Positions 27,391 to 36,452 of a stretch of 64,000 bases of DNA are shown piece by piece. Within the stretch, counting starts at the first letter, position 1. Every line of letters begins with the position of its first letter. The stretch spans positions 1 through 64,000 of the forward strand of contig NZ_JBDKWG010000113.1 of NCBI RefSeq assembly GCF_040151475.1, written 5' to 3'. A model generated the notes under the pieces. The model was given only the letters and a program-made list of their open reading frames with translations, was not told the origin of the DNA and ran no database searches. The translations under genes were made by a program, and so were the position numbers. The stretch is from CAXBNB01 sp040151475 (GTDB lineage Bacteria > Bacteroidota > Bacteroidia > Cytophagales > Cyclobacteriaceae).

Positions 27391-28800
27391 TTAAACCGTA
27401 TCACTCTTTTCTCCTCCATCAAATACCACCATCAAAAACGAAATCATTCCCAATGAAATAAACAGCAACAAATCCATCCTCAATCCCATGATATCAGATG
27501 GCAAAGCACCTAGTAAGCTTCCAATAAATACCAATATAGCCGTTGCAGATACCCAAACCATTGTCATACCTATTTTTTTCTTTGACAAGATGGCTAATAA
27601 AACCATAGGTGCCATCAAACCTGTTCCTGTAAAACTAAGTCTGGCCAACAATGCCAACTGGTTGCTACTGATAAGTGAGAATATCAGGGCTGCCACTGCA
27701 AAGACCACCATTCCTATTTTCGTGGTTTTCAATACTTTTTTCTCCTCTCCTTTTAAAAGAGAACGAAGCTCACCACTCATAGCAAATATTTGTGAATCAC
27801 TGGTAGAAATTGCTGCTGCAATCAAACCAATCATAGTAGCGGCAGCAATGATCCCCGGCTGATCAAATAGCAAAACCTGAGACAGAAAATCCGGTGTGGA
27901 ATGATCTGCATATTTCACAGCTCCATACATCCCGATGGCAACTGTTGGCAATATAACCAACATGGCAAAACACCCTACGGCTACAGCCATTCTGTTCATG
28001 CTGGATTGATTCCGCATAATCACTATTCTGGAACTTATTTGTGGCTGTGTAACAGGTATCAGTACTATGGCAATCATCGAAACTAAAAGAAACTGTATGC
28101 TAAACAGTCCCTTGGGTCCTGGTACAGACAGCAACCCCTCATTTACTAGTCTTACCTCTTCAAACATTTGTTTGACACCATTCATATTCTGGACACATGT
28201 GTATGCTATGATCCACACCACTGTCATCAATAATATTCCCTGAAACACATCACTGTACATAATGGCCTTCAATCCTCCCGTTTCACTGTACAGTATCATG
28301 ACAAACAATATGAGAGTGGCCCATCCCCAGGGTGGCAATGCGTGATTGAAAGAAGCATCCAGAAATATCGATATCCCTCTGATCTGAATAGAAACGTAAG
28401 GCACTAAAAAAAGAAAGATTCCAATAAAATAAACATAACCTGCCCATTTGCTTCCATAACAGTCGGTCAGCAGTCCCGACATTCCTCTGAATTTCTTTTC
28501 TTTGGCTTTTTTACGTAAATGATACCCAAACCATAGCACCATAAATATCATGACACCATCGGATACAGCTAAAAACATCCATGCTCCTACTCCATGATTC
28601 CTGAAAAAATCAGGCATTCCCAACAAAGTGAATGTACTAAAAAGTGTAGCAGCAAAGGTCATAAAACCCAGAAAATAGCCAATATTGAAGCCTCCCATCA
28701 TAAAGTCATCAACACTTTTAACCTTGCTGCGAGAGATCAAGGCGAGGGTCACTAATATACCAAGGTATATGATTGCAAAAATTATTACCCATTTAATCAT
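27391..28800 (-). CDS. Sodium:solute symporter (SSS family)
   Basis: The 469-residue protein has about 12-13 membrane spans and the SSS features YSETGGLKAIMYSDVFQGIL, VTQPQISSRIVIMR and IGLIAAAISTSDSQIFAMSGE. The start is placed at ATG 28800; an in-frame upstream codon would add six polar residues. The reading frame overlaps the preceding small membrane protein gene by 8 bases, so the two are translationally coupled. It should import an organic solute with Na+, most likely the substrate or product of the linked GH88, OYE and SDR enzymes. Confidence 0.9.
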   Translation of the reverse strand: MIKWVIIFAIIYLGILVTLALISRSKVKSVDDFMMGGFNIGYFLGFMTFAATLFSTFTLLGMPDFFRNHGVGAWMFLAVSDGVMIFMVLWFGYHLRKKAKEKKFRGMSGLLTDCYGSKWAGYVYFIGIFLFLVPYVSIQIRGISIFLDASFNHALPPWGWATLILFVMILYSETGGLKAIMYSDVFQGILLMTVVWIIAYTCVQNMNGVKQMFEEVRLVNEGLLSVPGPKGLFSIQFLLVSMIAIVLIPVTQPQISSRIVIMRNQSSMNRMAVAVGCFAMLVILPTVAIGMYGAVKYADHSTPDFLSQVLLFDQPGIIAAATMIGLIAAAISTSDSQIFAMSGELRSLLKGEEKKVLKTTKIGMVVFAVAALIFSLISSNQLALLARLSFTGTGLMAPMVLLAILSKKKIGMTMVWVSATAILVFIGSLLGALPSDIMGLRMDLLLFISLGMISFLMVVFDGGEKSDTV

Positions 28801-29023
28801 TGTGATCCTCCTCTCCATTTCCCGGGTGAACTTTCGTGCCCAGATAAGTTAAAAAAACCAAAAGAATAGCTACCAAAATACCCATCCAAAGTGAATATGG
28901 AACACCAAACAACATTGGTTCATATATTCCTACTGGTAACACCAGAGGAGTGAAAGATAAGATGCTGACCAGAATAACCCCGGCAATGCATAAATTCCAA
29001 TAAAGTGATTTGTTTTTATTCAT
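28793..29023 (-). CDS. Small two-span membrane protein, symporter partner (DUF3311-like)
   Basis: The 76-residue protein has two hydrophobic helices (about 9-29 and 44-65) with the PLVLPVGIYEPMLFGVPYSL loop between them. Short two-span proteins of this kind are found immediately upstream of SSS transporters, for example the YhdT-PanF arrangement. The gene overlaps the symporter gene and follows the SDR gene by 9 bases. A role in symporter folding or function is inferred from position. Confidence 0.78.
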   Translation of the reverse strand: MNKNKSLYWNLCIAGVILVSILSFTPLVLPVGIYEPMLFGVPYSLWMGILVAILLVFLTYLGTKVHPGNGEEDHND

Positions 29024-29032
29024 AGTTGCGTT

Positions 29033-29797
29033 TTATAATCTTGGAATAGAAAGTCCTCCATCTACCATAATTACCTGTCCGGTAGAGTATGCCAGTTGAC
29101 CGATCGCCATAGAGGCAACAACTTTCCCGATATCTTCGGGTGCTCCCCATCTTGGTTGTAAGGTTAGACCATCCGCTATTAATTTATCGTATTTTTCTTT
29201 GGCTCCTGATGTCATATCTGTTGCTATCAAACCAGGACGAACCTCATAAACAGGAATGTTGTGTTCTGCTAATCTGGTGGCAAACAAAGCCGTTATCATA
29301 CTCATTCCGGCTTTGGATATGCAATATTCTCCACGATTGACTGAAGCAACTGTTGCCGAAATGGATGAGATATTGATAATGCATTTCTGAACCTCTTTGT
29401 CTTTTTGGGCTATCATCATTCCGGCTGCTTCCTGGGTAAGAAAAAAAGTCCCTTTCAAGTTAATACTCATCACATAATCATAGCTTTCCTCAGTGGTATT
29501 CAAAATATCAATACGCTCTTTAGGTGCCACTCCTGCATTGTTGACGAGTACATCCAATTGTCCAAATTCTTTAGATATTTTATTCAATATTGAATGGCGA
29601 TCACTTTCCAACCCCAAATTTCCCTGACAGTAAATCACATCTACACCATAAGTACGCAGTTGATCAAGCACCTCGCTTACATCAGATTCGTTACGGACTC
29701 CATTTACAGCCAGGTTATATCCTTCTTTCGCTAAACAAACTGAAATACCCAACCCTATACCTCTCGTGCCTCCGGTAACCAAAGCATATTTATTCAT
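29033..29797 (-). CDS. Short-chain dehydrogenase/reductase (SDR)
   Basis: The 254-residue classical SDR has the cofactor loop TGGTRGIGLGI near residues 8-18, NNAGV, and the catalytic Ser plus YxxxK (EYCISKAG). The C-terminal GQVIMVDGGLSIPRL is of the FabG/KduD style. It catalyses NAD(P)-dependent oxidoreduction of a hydroxyl or keto group. Its place between OYE and symporter genes suggests a sugar- or uronate-derived substrate rather than fatty acid synthesis. ATG 29797 is preferred over a TTG two codons upstream. Confidence 0.9.
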   Translation of the reverse strand: MNKYALVTGGTRGIGLGISVCLAKEGYNLAVNGVRNESDVSEVLDQLRTYGVDVIYCQGNLGLESDRHSILNKISKEFGQLDVLVNNAGVAPKERIDILNTTEESYDYVMSINLKGTFFLTQEAAGMMIAQKDKEVQKCIINISSISATVASVNRGEYCISKAGMSMITALFATRLAEHNIPVYEVRPGLIATDMTSGAKEKYDKLIADGLTLQPRWGAPEDIGKVVASMAIGQLAYSTGQVIMVDGGLSIPRL

Positions 29798-29834
29798 AAT
29801 CAATTCTTATAGTGGTTTGTAAAAGCTGCTCAAA

Positions 29835-31283
29835 TTACCCATTTTTCTTTAATTCTTTAAGCATATCATACTCAGGCATCTTCTTATAAATAGGATCTAA
29901 AGGAAAACATCCTGATATCAATCCATTTCTTGGTGCTGTAGTGCAATCTGAAAATGTCCTGCAAATTTTACCCCGCTTCAAAACATCACCTTTAATAATA
30001 TCGTCAGGCATTTCCGGATAGGACAAAACCATTCTACCAAACCCAATGAAATCTGCCATGCCTTTGTCCAACACTTCATAGGCTACATTGGGCAGCCACT
30101 CCTGCAGGTAGGAATATGCCGATCCTACAATGGTTAAATTTGGAAATGCCTTTTTTATCTGAGCTGTAGCCTGGATTTGCCTTCCAACACCGACCAATGG
30201 ATCTTCCGGCGGAAGATAACCATCGGATGGAGGAAACAGCGCAGGCCGTTGAATGTGAGGGTTGTAATACGGACTTCCTGCAGTGATACAAACCAATTGA
30301 ATTCCTAAATCTTCAAAAATCTTAAGTAAATCAAATGTCTCTTTGAGATCCATTTCTACACCTGAAGTACTCCCACCAAACGCATTTTGATACTCACCTT
30401 CTACTTCACATGGTACACCTACATTATTTTCTCCGGGTTTGTAAGGAAGGTAGTCGAATGCACTCAACCTTACCCCTATTTCCAATCCCGGAGCTTCTCT
30501 TCTGATTCCTTCTACGATTGATCTCAGAAACTGTGTTCTATGGTATAAATCCCCACCATATTTACCTTCTCGCTTATACCCCGTAAGGAACTCATGTCCC
30601 AGATAACCGTGACAATGCTTTATGTCAACAAATTGAAAACCTATTTTTTGAGCCCAAACTGCAGCCTGAATAAAATCATCTACTAACTTATTGATTTGAT
30701 CGTCAGTTAACTTCGGGTATTCTTTATCTATCCCCATTCTTTCATCCAAAACAGGATGATTGTAAAGTATCTGAGGTTCGTGTTTCGTCTTGCTGTTTGG
30801 CTTGGAATACCTGCCGGAGTGGGTAAGCTGCAACCCCACCAATAAGTCATCTACTGTACCAAATTTCTCCTTGTGAGTTTCGGTTACAGTATCGTACAAA
30901 TTCTGAATATCAGGCAAATTAGCTTCACTCATGAGCAGTTGATTGGGGTTTGCCCTCCCTTCATGCTGCACAGCTACAGCTTCACAACCCCACAAGAGTT
31001 TTGCACCACTGAGTGCAAAATTCTCCCACCTGCGAATGGTGTGTTCCGTAGGTTTTCCGTCTTCGGTACCGTCCCAACCTTCCATAGGAAGTATGCAAAA
31101 ACGATTGCCTATTTTAAACCCTGTATTCAATTGATACTCATCCGAAAACTTGTTTTCATTTCCCACTTCCCAATTTGGATCAAAAGGAACATTGGCCTGA
31201 ATAGATTGACAATACTCTGAAAATGCGGATGGTGTTTTGAGTTGTGCAACTCTGGTATATTTTGGCTTTGACTTTAATGCCAT
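29835..31283 (-). CDS. NADH:flavin oxidoreductase, old yellow enzyme family
   Basis: The 482-residue TIM-barrel flavoenzyme has the OYE family segments LQLTHSGRYSKPN, the VDIKHCHGYLGHEFLTGY active-site region, GVRLSAFDYLP and DFIGFGRMVLSYPEMP. A C-terminal Cys-x5-Cys-x11-Cys set (CRTFSDCTTAPRNG then SGC) resembles, but does not match, the [4Fe-4S] site of 2,4-dienoyl-CoA reductases. OYE enzymes reduce activated C=C bonds using FMN. The gene starts 1 base after the GH88 gene ends. The extra N-terminus of about 45 residues is unusual. Confidence 0.88.
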   Translation of the reverse strand: MALKSKPKYTRVAQLKTPSAFSEYCQSIQANVPFDPNWEVGNENKFSDEYQLNTGFKIGNRFCILPMEGWDGTEDGKPTEHTIRRWENFALSGAKLLWGCEAVAVQHEGRANPNQLLMSEANLPDIQNLYDTVTETHKEKFGTVDDLLVGLQLTHSGRYSKPNSKTKHEPQILYNHPVLDERMGIDKEYPKLTDDQINKLVDDFIQAAVWAQKIGFQFVDIKHCHGYLGHEFLTGYKREGKYGGDLYHRTQFLRSIVEGIRREAPGLEIGVRLSAFDYLPYKPGENNVGVPCEVEGEYQNAFGGSTSGVEMDLKETFDLLKIFEDLGIQLVCITAGSPYYNPHIQRPALFPPSDGYLPPEDPLVGVGRQIQATAQIKKAFPNLTIVGSAYSYLQEWLPNVAYEVLDKGMADFIGFGRMVLSYPEMPDDIIKGDVLKRGKICRTFSDCTTAPRNGLISGCFPLDPIYKKMPEYDMLKELKKNG

Positions 31284-31284
31284 A

Positions 31285-32667
31285 TCATTTTTTGGTTAAT
31301 CCCTGAAAAAAAGTATAATATGATTTTTCATCTATCATTCGCTGCAAGAGAAGCATCACTTCCCTGATGTGGTAGTCTCCCCACATGCAAGACTCACCAT
31401 TTGGAATTTTACTTCCTTCGGGAATATAATCCCAGTTGTTTGGATAATGGTAAATGGTATGAAGCAACAATCCCTGATGGCCTTTATTTCTACTTAAATA
31501 TGGATCGTCCAAAAGTGTGTCTGCTACACTCAATCCAGCTTGAAAATACATATCACCCCTCGGATCATTCTTTTCTTTAAGGTATTTTCCTAGCCGCAAC
31601 AATCCTTGTGCACCAATGGCTGAAGCCGAACTGTCAACAGGTTCATACTCATTGAAAGGATCAGCATTTTTAGTCTGATAATCTTTCAATTCATGCATTT
31701 TTGGTGCTCCAGTATCCCAATAGGTGATGCCATCCAGAGAAGAATTGGCTATATAAAAATCACAAGTGGCTTTGGCTGCTTTTAAAAACACGGCTTTTAT
31801 TTCTGCCATGTCACCCAATCCTTTCCGTTCCGATTCATCTATGGTTTCAAGAAACTCCAATTGCTCTGCAAAACCCAGCATTGCCCAACTCAGGCCTCTG
31901 GTCCAAGTGGTAAATCCTGAAAACCCCTGCTGAGAATTAGGACACCTGTAAGAGCCATTGTTTGTGTTGAATATACATTCGTGAGCTGTACGTCCCCAAT
32001 CATCATATTGATCTCTACCCTCGCCATAAAAAACAGAATATTTGGCAGTGGATAGTGCATGTTGAATTGCTCGATGAAGCAAAGAGTGATTGGCATCTTG
32101 CTCAGCCTGTAGGGAATGCCCAAGCAAATGGCTGACTTCCAACGCCCTGATGGTACGCACCGTATCTACAAACAAAGAATGCGGCCCATTAAAAGAATAT
32201 ATGTATCCTCCCTGATCATAATTAGTCCAACGGGAAGCCTGGACTGCACCAGAAATTTTAAGAGCCAATTCGTAAAACTGCTGTTCAGCTTTATTCCCCT
32301 CAATTTTTCCTTCAAGCATCAACCGAAGAAGGTTGCCATAGGTACTTACATTGTTAAATCCATGATCATGAACTCCAATATGGCTGACATGAGAAGCCAT
32401 CTTCTCCACAGTATTTTTTCTACCTATTTCCAAAAACTGGTCGTCACCGGTAGCATCGAATTGCAAAATTGAGGATCCATATTGAAACCCCTGAGTCCAC
32501 TCTGTCCATCCTCTGGTAGTGTATTTACCCGCTTCTGTAAACACCGGAGCACCTTTCGACTCATCATACTGATCTTCTATTGAAAGAATCTTTTCCCCTG
32601 ATAATTTCCAAAAAGACTCTAGCTTTTTGCCTAAGGAAGTAGCACTAATTGTTGTATTGATTTCCAA
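31285..32667 (-). CDS. GH88-like unsaturated glucuronyl hydrolase
   Basis: The 460-residue protein has no signal peptide and should be cytoplasmic. It follows the order of GH88 motifs: WTEWTQGFQYGS (54-65), VHDHGFNN with Asp101, FVDTVRTIRAL with Asp168, WTRGLSWAMLGFAEQLEF, YWDTGAP, PVDSSASAIGAQGLLRLG, and GDYHIREVMLLL. GH88 enzymes use two aspartates to hydrate the double bond of unsaturated uronides released by lyases. A TTG start is required because an in-frame stop lies four codons upstream. It leads a tight operon with OYE, SDR and symporter genes. Confidence 0.83.
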   Translation of the reverse strand: MEINTTISATSLGKKLESFWKLSGEKILSIEDQYDESKGAPVFTEAGKYTTRGWTEWTQGFQYGSSILQFDATGDDQFLEIGRKNTVEKMASHVSHIGVHDHGFNNVSTYGNLLRLMLEGKIEGNKAEQQFYELALKISGAVQASRWTNYDQGGYIYSFNGPHSLFVDTVRTIRALEVSHLLGHSLQAEQDANHSLLHRAIQHALSTAKYSVFYGEGRDQYDDWGRTAHECIFNTNNGSYRCPNSQQGFSGFTTWTRGLSWAMLGFAEQLEFLETIDESERKGLGDMAEIKAVFLKAAKATCDFYIANSSLDGITYWDTGAPKMHELKDYQTKNADPFNEYEPVDSSASAIGAQGLLRLGKYLKEKNDPRGDMYFQAGLSVADTLLDDPYLSRNKGHQGLLLHTIYHYPNNWDYIPEGSKIPNGESCMWGDYHIREVMLLLQRMIDEKSYYTFFQGLTKK

Positions 32668-32742
32668 ATTATATTTTTTAGTTATTTGAACAAAAATCCA
32701 ACCTTAAACTTAGAGCTAATTAAATTTACATCAGATGTATTA

Positions 32743-33639
32743 TTATGTCTGTGACTGGTACTTTTCGAGTTTTACCTTTCTGAAGTCCGTTGGAGAGTAT
32801 CCTGTTTTCTTTTTAAATATCCTACTGAAGTAAGAAGGATCTTCGTACATAAGGTGGTAAGCAATTTCCTTACTACTCATATCTGAAAAAATCAGCAAAC
32901 GTTTGGCCTCCAGCATTACCCTGTCGTGAATGAAATCACTGGCTGTTTTCGTACAAACCTTTTTTGATATTTTATTCAAATGAGATGGGCTGATATGTAG
33001 TAAATCCGCATAATAATTCACCTGCTGGTTTTTGAGGTAATCCTTTTCTACCATCTCTCTAAACAACTTGAAAGTGGCGTCTCTATTGTTGTGAAAATCA
33101 TAACCTCCCACATGATTGGTTTTATAAAGGCTTTTGACATTTAAAATGAAAATGTACAAATATGACTTAATAATTTCTTCACTTTCTTCTCTAAGGTTGA
33201 GGTATTCATGCATTATCTCATCCAGTATTTTTTTGACAAACTCAAAGTTTTCAGGCTTCAAATTGATGTATGGCTGAGGTAATTCACCTATGTTTATACC
33301 AGCCAGTTTTCTATTGAGCTCAATAAATTCTTCTGTGAAAGCAAGAATATACCCCTGAGCCTTTTCATGGTTGGATATTAAATGTACTTGACCGGGAGTC
33401 ACAAAATGAATGCTATAGTCATTAACAGGATATTTGTTAAAGTCAATTTCATGATTTCCTGTTCCACGATAAAAGATACAGATTTCAAAAAAATCATGTC
33501 TGTGAGGCACATTGGTCTTATTGGGAAATCCCGCCGGGTAGGAAGCTTCTACTTTCTCATCTGACTTAATGGTGTACAACTTAAAGTCAGTGAGCTGAAC
33601 ACGTCCTTCGGGAATGCTATATAAAGGTATATCCGACAT
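32743..33639 (-). CDS. AraC family transcriptional regulator
   Basis: The 298-residue protein has an N-terminal cupin-like sensing domain (HRHDFFEICIFYRGTGNHEI around 48-67). A C-terminal AraC double helix-turn-helix covers about 200-292 (LLHISPSHLNKISKKV and YEDPSYFSRIFKKKTGYSP). It is on the same strand 75 bases upstream of the GH88 operon and is probably its activator, responding to a sugar ligand. The cupin residues suggest small-molecule binding, but the ligand is unknown. Confidence 0.93.
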   Translation of the reverse strand: MSDIPLYSIPEGRVQLTDFKLYTIKSDEKVEASYPAGFPNKTNVPHRHDFFEICIFYRGTGNHEIDFNKYPVNDYSIHFVTPGQVHLISNHEKAQGYILAFTEEFIELNRKLAGINIGELPQPYINLKPENFEFVKKILDEIMHEYLNLREESEEIIKSYLYIFILNVKSLYKTNHVGGYDFHNNRDATFKLFREMVEKDYLKNQQVNYYADLLHISPSHLNKISKKVCTKTASDFIHDRVMLEAKRLLIFSDMSSKEIAYHLMYEDPSYFSRIFKKKTGYSPTDFRKVKLEKYQSQT

Positions 33640-33739
33640 TTTGCCAATTTATAGAATTTGAACGAAATTTTATGCAAGGAATTGAACAACTCTCTTCTTT
33701 CCAAAAGTTGTGTTTTTCAGAAATTATAATCAAACAGTA

Positions 33740-34432
33740 CTACTTTTCATTATAATGTTTCAACAAGCCATTGACAATATTCCACTGAGCAAGCAAATAA
33801 GTCAGCATTATAAACAAACCTGAGTTTTCCATTGGCATTAGAAATTTGTTCATCGCCAAGAGCGAATCAGACAACAAGAAAAGTATTGCACCAAAAAACA
33901 GTTGATTGAAACTGGATTGGTTGGTTTGCTCCATTCTAAGAATAGAAGAAATCACCATAGCCAATAAAAGCAAGGCATATACAATAAGTGGGTACGCCAA
34001 ATCGCCAGCTTCAGGAACCAAATTCCACAAAAGCACTACACCTATCAAAATAAATGGTATCGAATAACCAAACTGTCTCCCTATGGATAAAACCGTTTCA
34101 TTATTGTATCGGGCACGGGAAAAAGAAAATATATACAGTATTTGAGCTACACCAAAAGCCGAAAGGCCTATGAGAAAGTACATAGAATCATTGTTTTGAT
34201 ACATCAATGACACATCACCAATCCAGGAAAAAATCAAAGCTAAAACAGCAATTAGAAATGATAAATTTGGTGGAGATAACAGGCTTCTTCGAAAATAAAC
34301 AATCAATGCCGGCATCAGCAATGGCTTAGTGTAATGGTTCATTTCAGGCAAAACCAAAATGTGAGATGCCAGTTCCAGTACACAGATCACAATGAAAATA
34401 TATTTCACAATATCTGAATCACTCTTTTTCAT
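33740..34432 (-). CDS. YhhN family membrane protein
   Basis: The 230-residue protein has about eight membrane spans and typical YhhN/TMEM86 features: KPLLMPALIVYF, FSWIGDVSLM and GAILFLLSDSLLAMNKF. Animal TMEM86B members are lysoplasmalogenases; the bacterial members are less well characterised. It sits between the AraC regulator and an MFS transporter on the same strand, with no clear functional link. Confidence 0.88.
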   Translation of the reverse strand: MKKSDSDIVKYIFIVICVLELASHILVLPEMNHYTKPLLMPALIVYFRRSLLSPPNLSFLIAVLALIFSWIGDVSLMYQNNDSMYFLIGLSAFGVAQILYIFSFSRARYNNETVLSIGRQFGYSIPFILIGVVLLWNLVPEAGDLAYPLIVYALLLLAMVISSILRMEQTNQSSFNQLFFGAILFLLSDSLLAMNKFLMPMENSGLFIMLTYLLAQWNIVNGLLKHYNEK

Positions 34433-34467
34433 CTGAATGTATTTAATGTAAATCCGTACAGTATAAG

Positions 34468-35655
34468 TTATTCATCGACAACTGTTTCCAGTGTCAGCTT
34501 TTTTACGCCAGGTGTGAATAAATAGAAAAATCCGATAAGAACCAAAACTGCAGGTATGTAAAAAACCATGGCAATATTATTTATGTCATTACTAAAAACC
34601 CACCCGGAAATAAATGCCCCTAACCCTATACCTACTTCCAGTGCTATATACATGGTAGCTATCCCCCTTCCTCTATGCTTTTCGTCGCTCATATCAATAG
34701 TCCAGGCAAAAATAGTGGGAGAACATATTCCCATTCCAAAACCAAAAAAAACAGCACTCAAAACAAACAACAGGTTACCCTCAGTATTTGCCAATAATAT
34801 CATAGACAGAGCCAATATCAACCCTCCAACTTTCAATACCGGTATTCTGCCAAACTTGTCTGAAGCTTTACCTGCAATAATCCTTACCAACAATGAGGCT
34901 ATTGTAAAATAAGTAAAAAACAAGCCCCTGTTAGATATTTGTAAATGATCACTCAAATCAGGAATAACGGTAAGTATAGTGCCAAATGAAAAAACAGATA
35001 GCATCATCACCAATGAAGGGGTAATTACCTTGGGCTCAAACAATTCTGACTTGTTGATAAAAAAGTGAGAGAGCCTTAGTTTTTCAGGAGATTTGAGTGT
35101 CTCCTTCATCCCTGCCAAAACCAAGACCGATGACAATGCAAACCCACTTGAAAAATAGAACATCGTGTTCAATGAAAAATGACTCGCCAGGTACGCTCCT
35201 ATAGCCGGACCTGCTGCCATACCCAGACTACTAAAAAAACCTACAAACCCCATAGCTTCCCCTCTCCTATTGAACGGCACTATGTCTGCCACATAAGCCG
35301 ATGTACCTGTAGGTTTAAATCCGGTAGAAAAACCATGAAAAAAGCGCAAAGCAAAAAATCCAATCACACCACTGACCACAGGATATAACAGCGCAGCAAT
35401 ACTACTCACCAATGCTCCAACTACCATTACAGGCACCCTTCCCACCTTATCGGCAAGCTTGCCACTAAAAGGACGAGAAAGCCCGGCTGTAACGGTAAAA
35501 AGGGCTATAATAAGTCCTTTGTATTCTCCACCTCCCATAGCGGTGAGATAGGACGGCAACTCCGGAATAATCATATTGAAGCTCCCAAAAAAGAGGAAAC
35601 CGCTAAAACAGAGTAAAATAAATTGGAGGGTGAAAATCGATTCTTTTTTATCCAT
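34468..35655 (-). CDS. Major facilitator superfamily transporter
   Basis: The 395-residue protein has 12 membrane helices, with GKLADKVGRVPVMVVG after TM2 and the repeated GKASDKFGRIPVLKVGG in the second half. FFHGFSTGFKPTGTSAYVAD resembles the drug:H+ antiporter-1 group. The start at ATG 35655 replaces a longer reading, since a good -7 promoter match lies just upstream and the added residues are not family-like. It probably exports a small molecule, but the substrate is unknown. Confidence 0.88.
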   Translation of the reverse strand: MDKKESIFTLQFILLCFSGFLFFGSFNMIIPELPSYLTAMGGGEYKGLIIALFTVTAGLSRPFSGKLADKVGRVPVMVVGALVSSIAALLYPVVSGVIGFFALRFFHGFSTGFKPTGTSAYVADIVPFNRRGEAMGFVGFFSSLGMAAGPAIGAYLASHFSLNTMFYFSSGFALSSVLVLAGMKETLKSPEKLRLSHFFINKSELFEPKVITPSLVMMLSVFSFGTILTVIPDLSDHLQISNRGLFFTYFTIASLLVRIIAGKASDKFGRIPVLKVGGLILALSMILLANTEGNLLFVLSAVFFGFGMGICSPTIFAWTIDMSDEKHRGRGIATMYIALEVGIGLGAFISGWVFSNDINNIAMVFYIPAVLVLIGFFYLFTPGVKKLTLETVVDE

Positions 35656-35666
35656 AGTAATGCCGG

Positions 35667-35674
35667 CAAAGATA
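35667..35674 (-). promoter_or_regulatory. Candidate -7 box for the MFS gene
   Basis: The minus strand reads TATCTTTG, matching TAnnTTTG, 12 bases upstream of the chosen ATG. A -33 element is not evident. The leader would be very short. Confidence 0.3.
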
Positions 35675-35782
35675 GACATTACCATCAGTTGCCCTTCCCA
35701 TTACATACCTATTTACTATGAATTAATAGTTTTCATTGATGTGCCATTTGCGGAAACGAAGTATCCTAAATAAATCAGAGAA

Positions 35783-36250
35783 TTAACGTTTCCAATCTTC
35801 GCTCTTCAGGTTTTTAATTGCCCGCATAATGTCCTTTTGGCTGATCTGGCCAATCAACTTACCATTTTCAATTACGGGAAACCTCCTTCTTCTCTTATTC
35901 AAAAACATATCCGCTGCATCAAACACATTGGCATCAGGGCTTATGGTGATTACATTGGATGCCATGTGCTCCGATACTTTTCCTGACATAATTGGAATGT
36001 TGTTGTATTTACCTTTCACCACTTCTTTCAAACAGTCGCCTTCCGAAATCATCCCCAGCAACTCATTGCGCTCGTTTACCACAGGCCCTCCTGATATTTT
36101 CTTCTGCATCAAAAGATCCATTACTTCCATGATAGTCTGATCAGGGGAAAACGTAACCAGTCTTCTGGCCATATAATCAGCAACCAAAATAGAAGGCACT
36201 TCAGCTTCTTTGGTTTGCTCCACTTGAATACCTCTATAGTTCTTTACCAT
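35783..36250 (-). CDS. CBS domain pair protein
   Basis: The 155-residue soluble protein has two tandem CBS domains: about 23-80 (ADYMARRLVTFSPDQTIMEV through GGPVVNERNELLGMISEGD) and about 90-150 (MASNVITISPDANVFDAADM through RFPVIENGKLIGQISQKDI). Such pairs bind adenine nucleotides or similar ligands and act as regulators. The ATG at 36250 is chosen over a TTG 18 codons upstream. No partner domain is present. Confidence 0.9.
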   Translation of the reverse strand: MVKNYRGIQVEQTKEAEVPSILVADYMARRLVTFSPDQTIMEVMDLLMQKKISGGPVVNERNELLGMISEGDCLKEVVKGKYNNIPIMSGKVSEHMASNVITISPDANVFDAADMFLNKRRRRFPVIENGKLIGQISQKDIMRAIKNLKSEDWKR

Positions 36251-36452
36251 GATTAAAATCTTTTGTGGGGTATTGAATTTAGTGAAAAGAAAGGGTTTTA
36301 CCAAACATTATTAAGCAAAAAGCAGCGTCAATGATCAGAATTTTGATTGAATCAGGCCTTTGTAAATATCCTTTTCTATCCGGTTAAAGCCTTTGATGGC
36401 GTATAACGGAATCTAAACAACAAAAATACCTGATATGAAATATTTTAAATTA

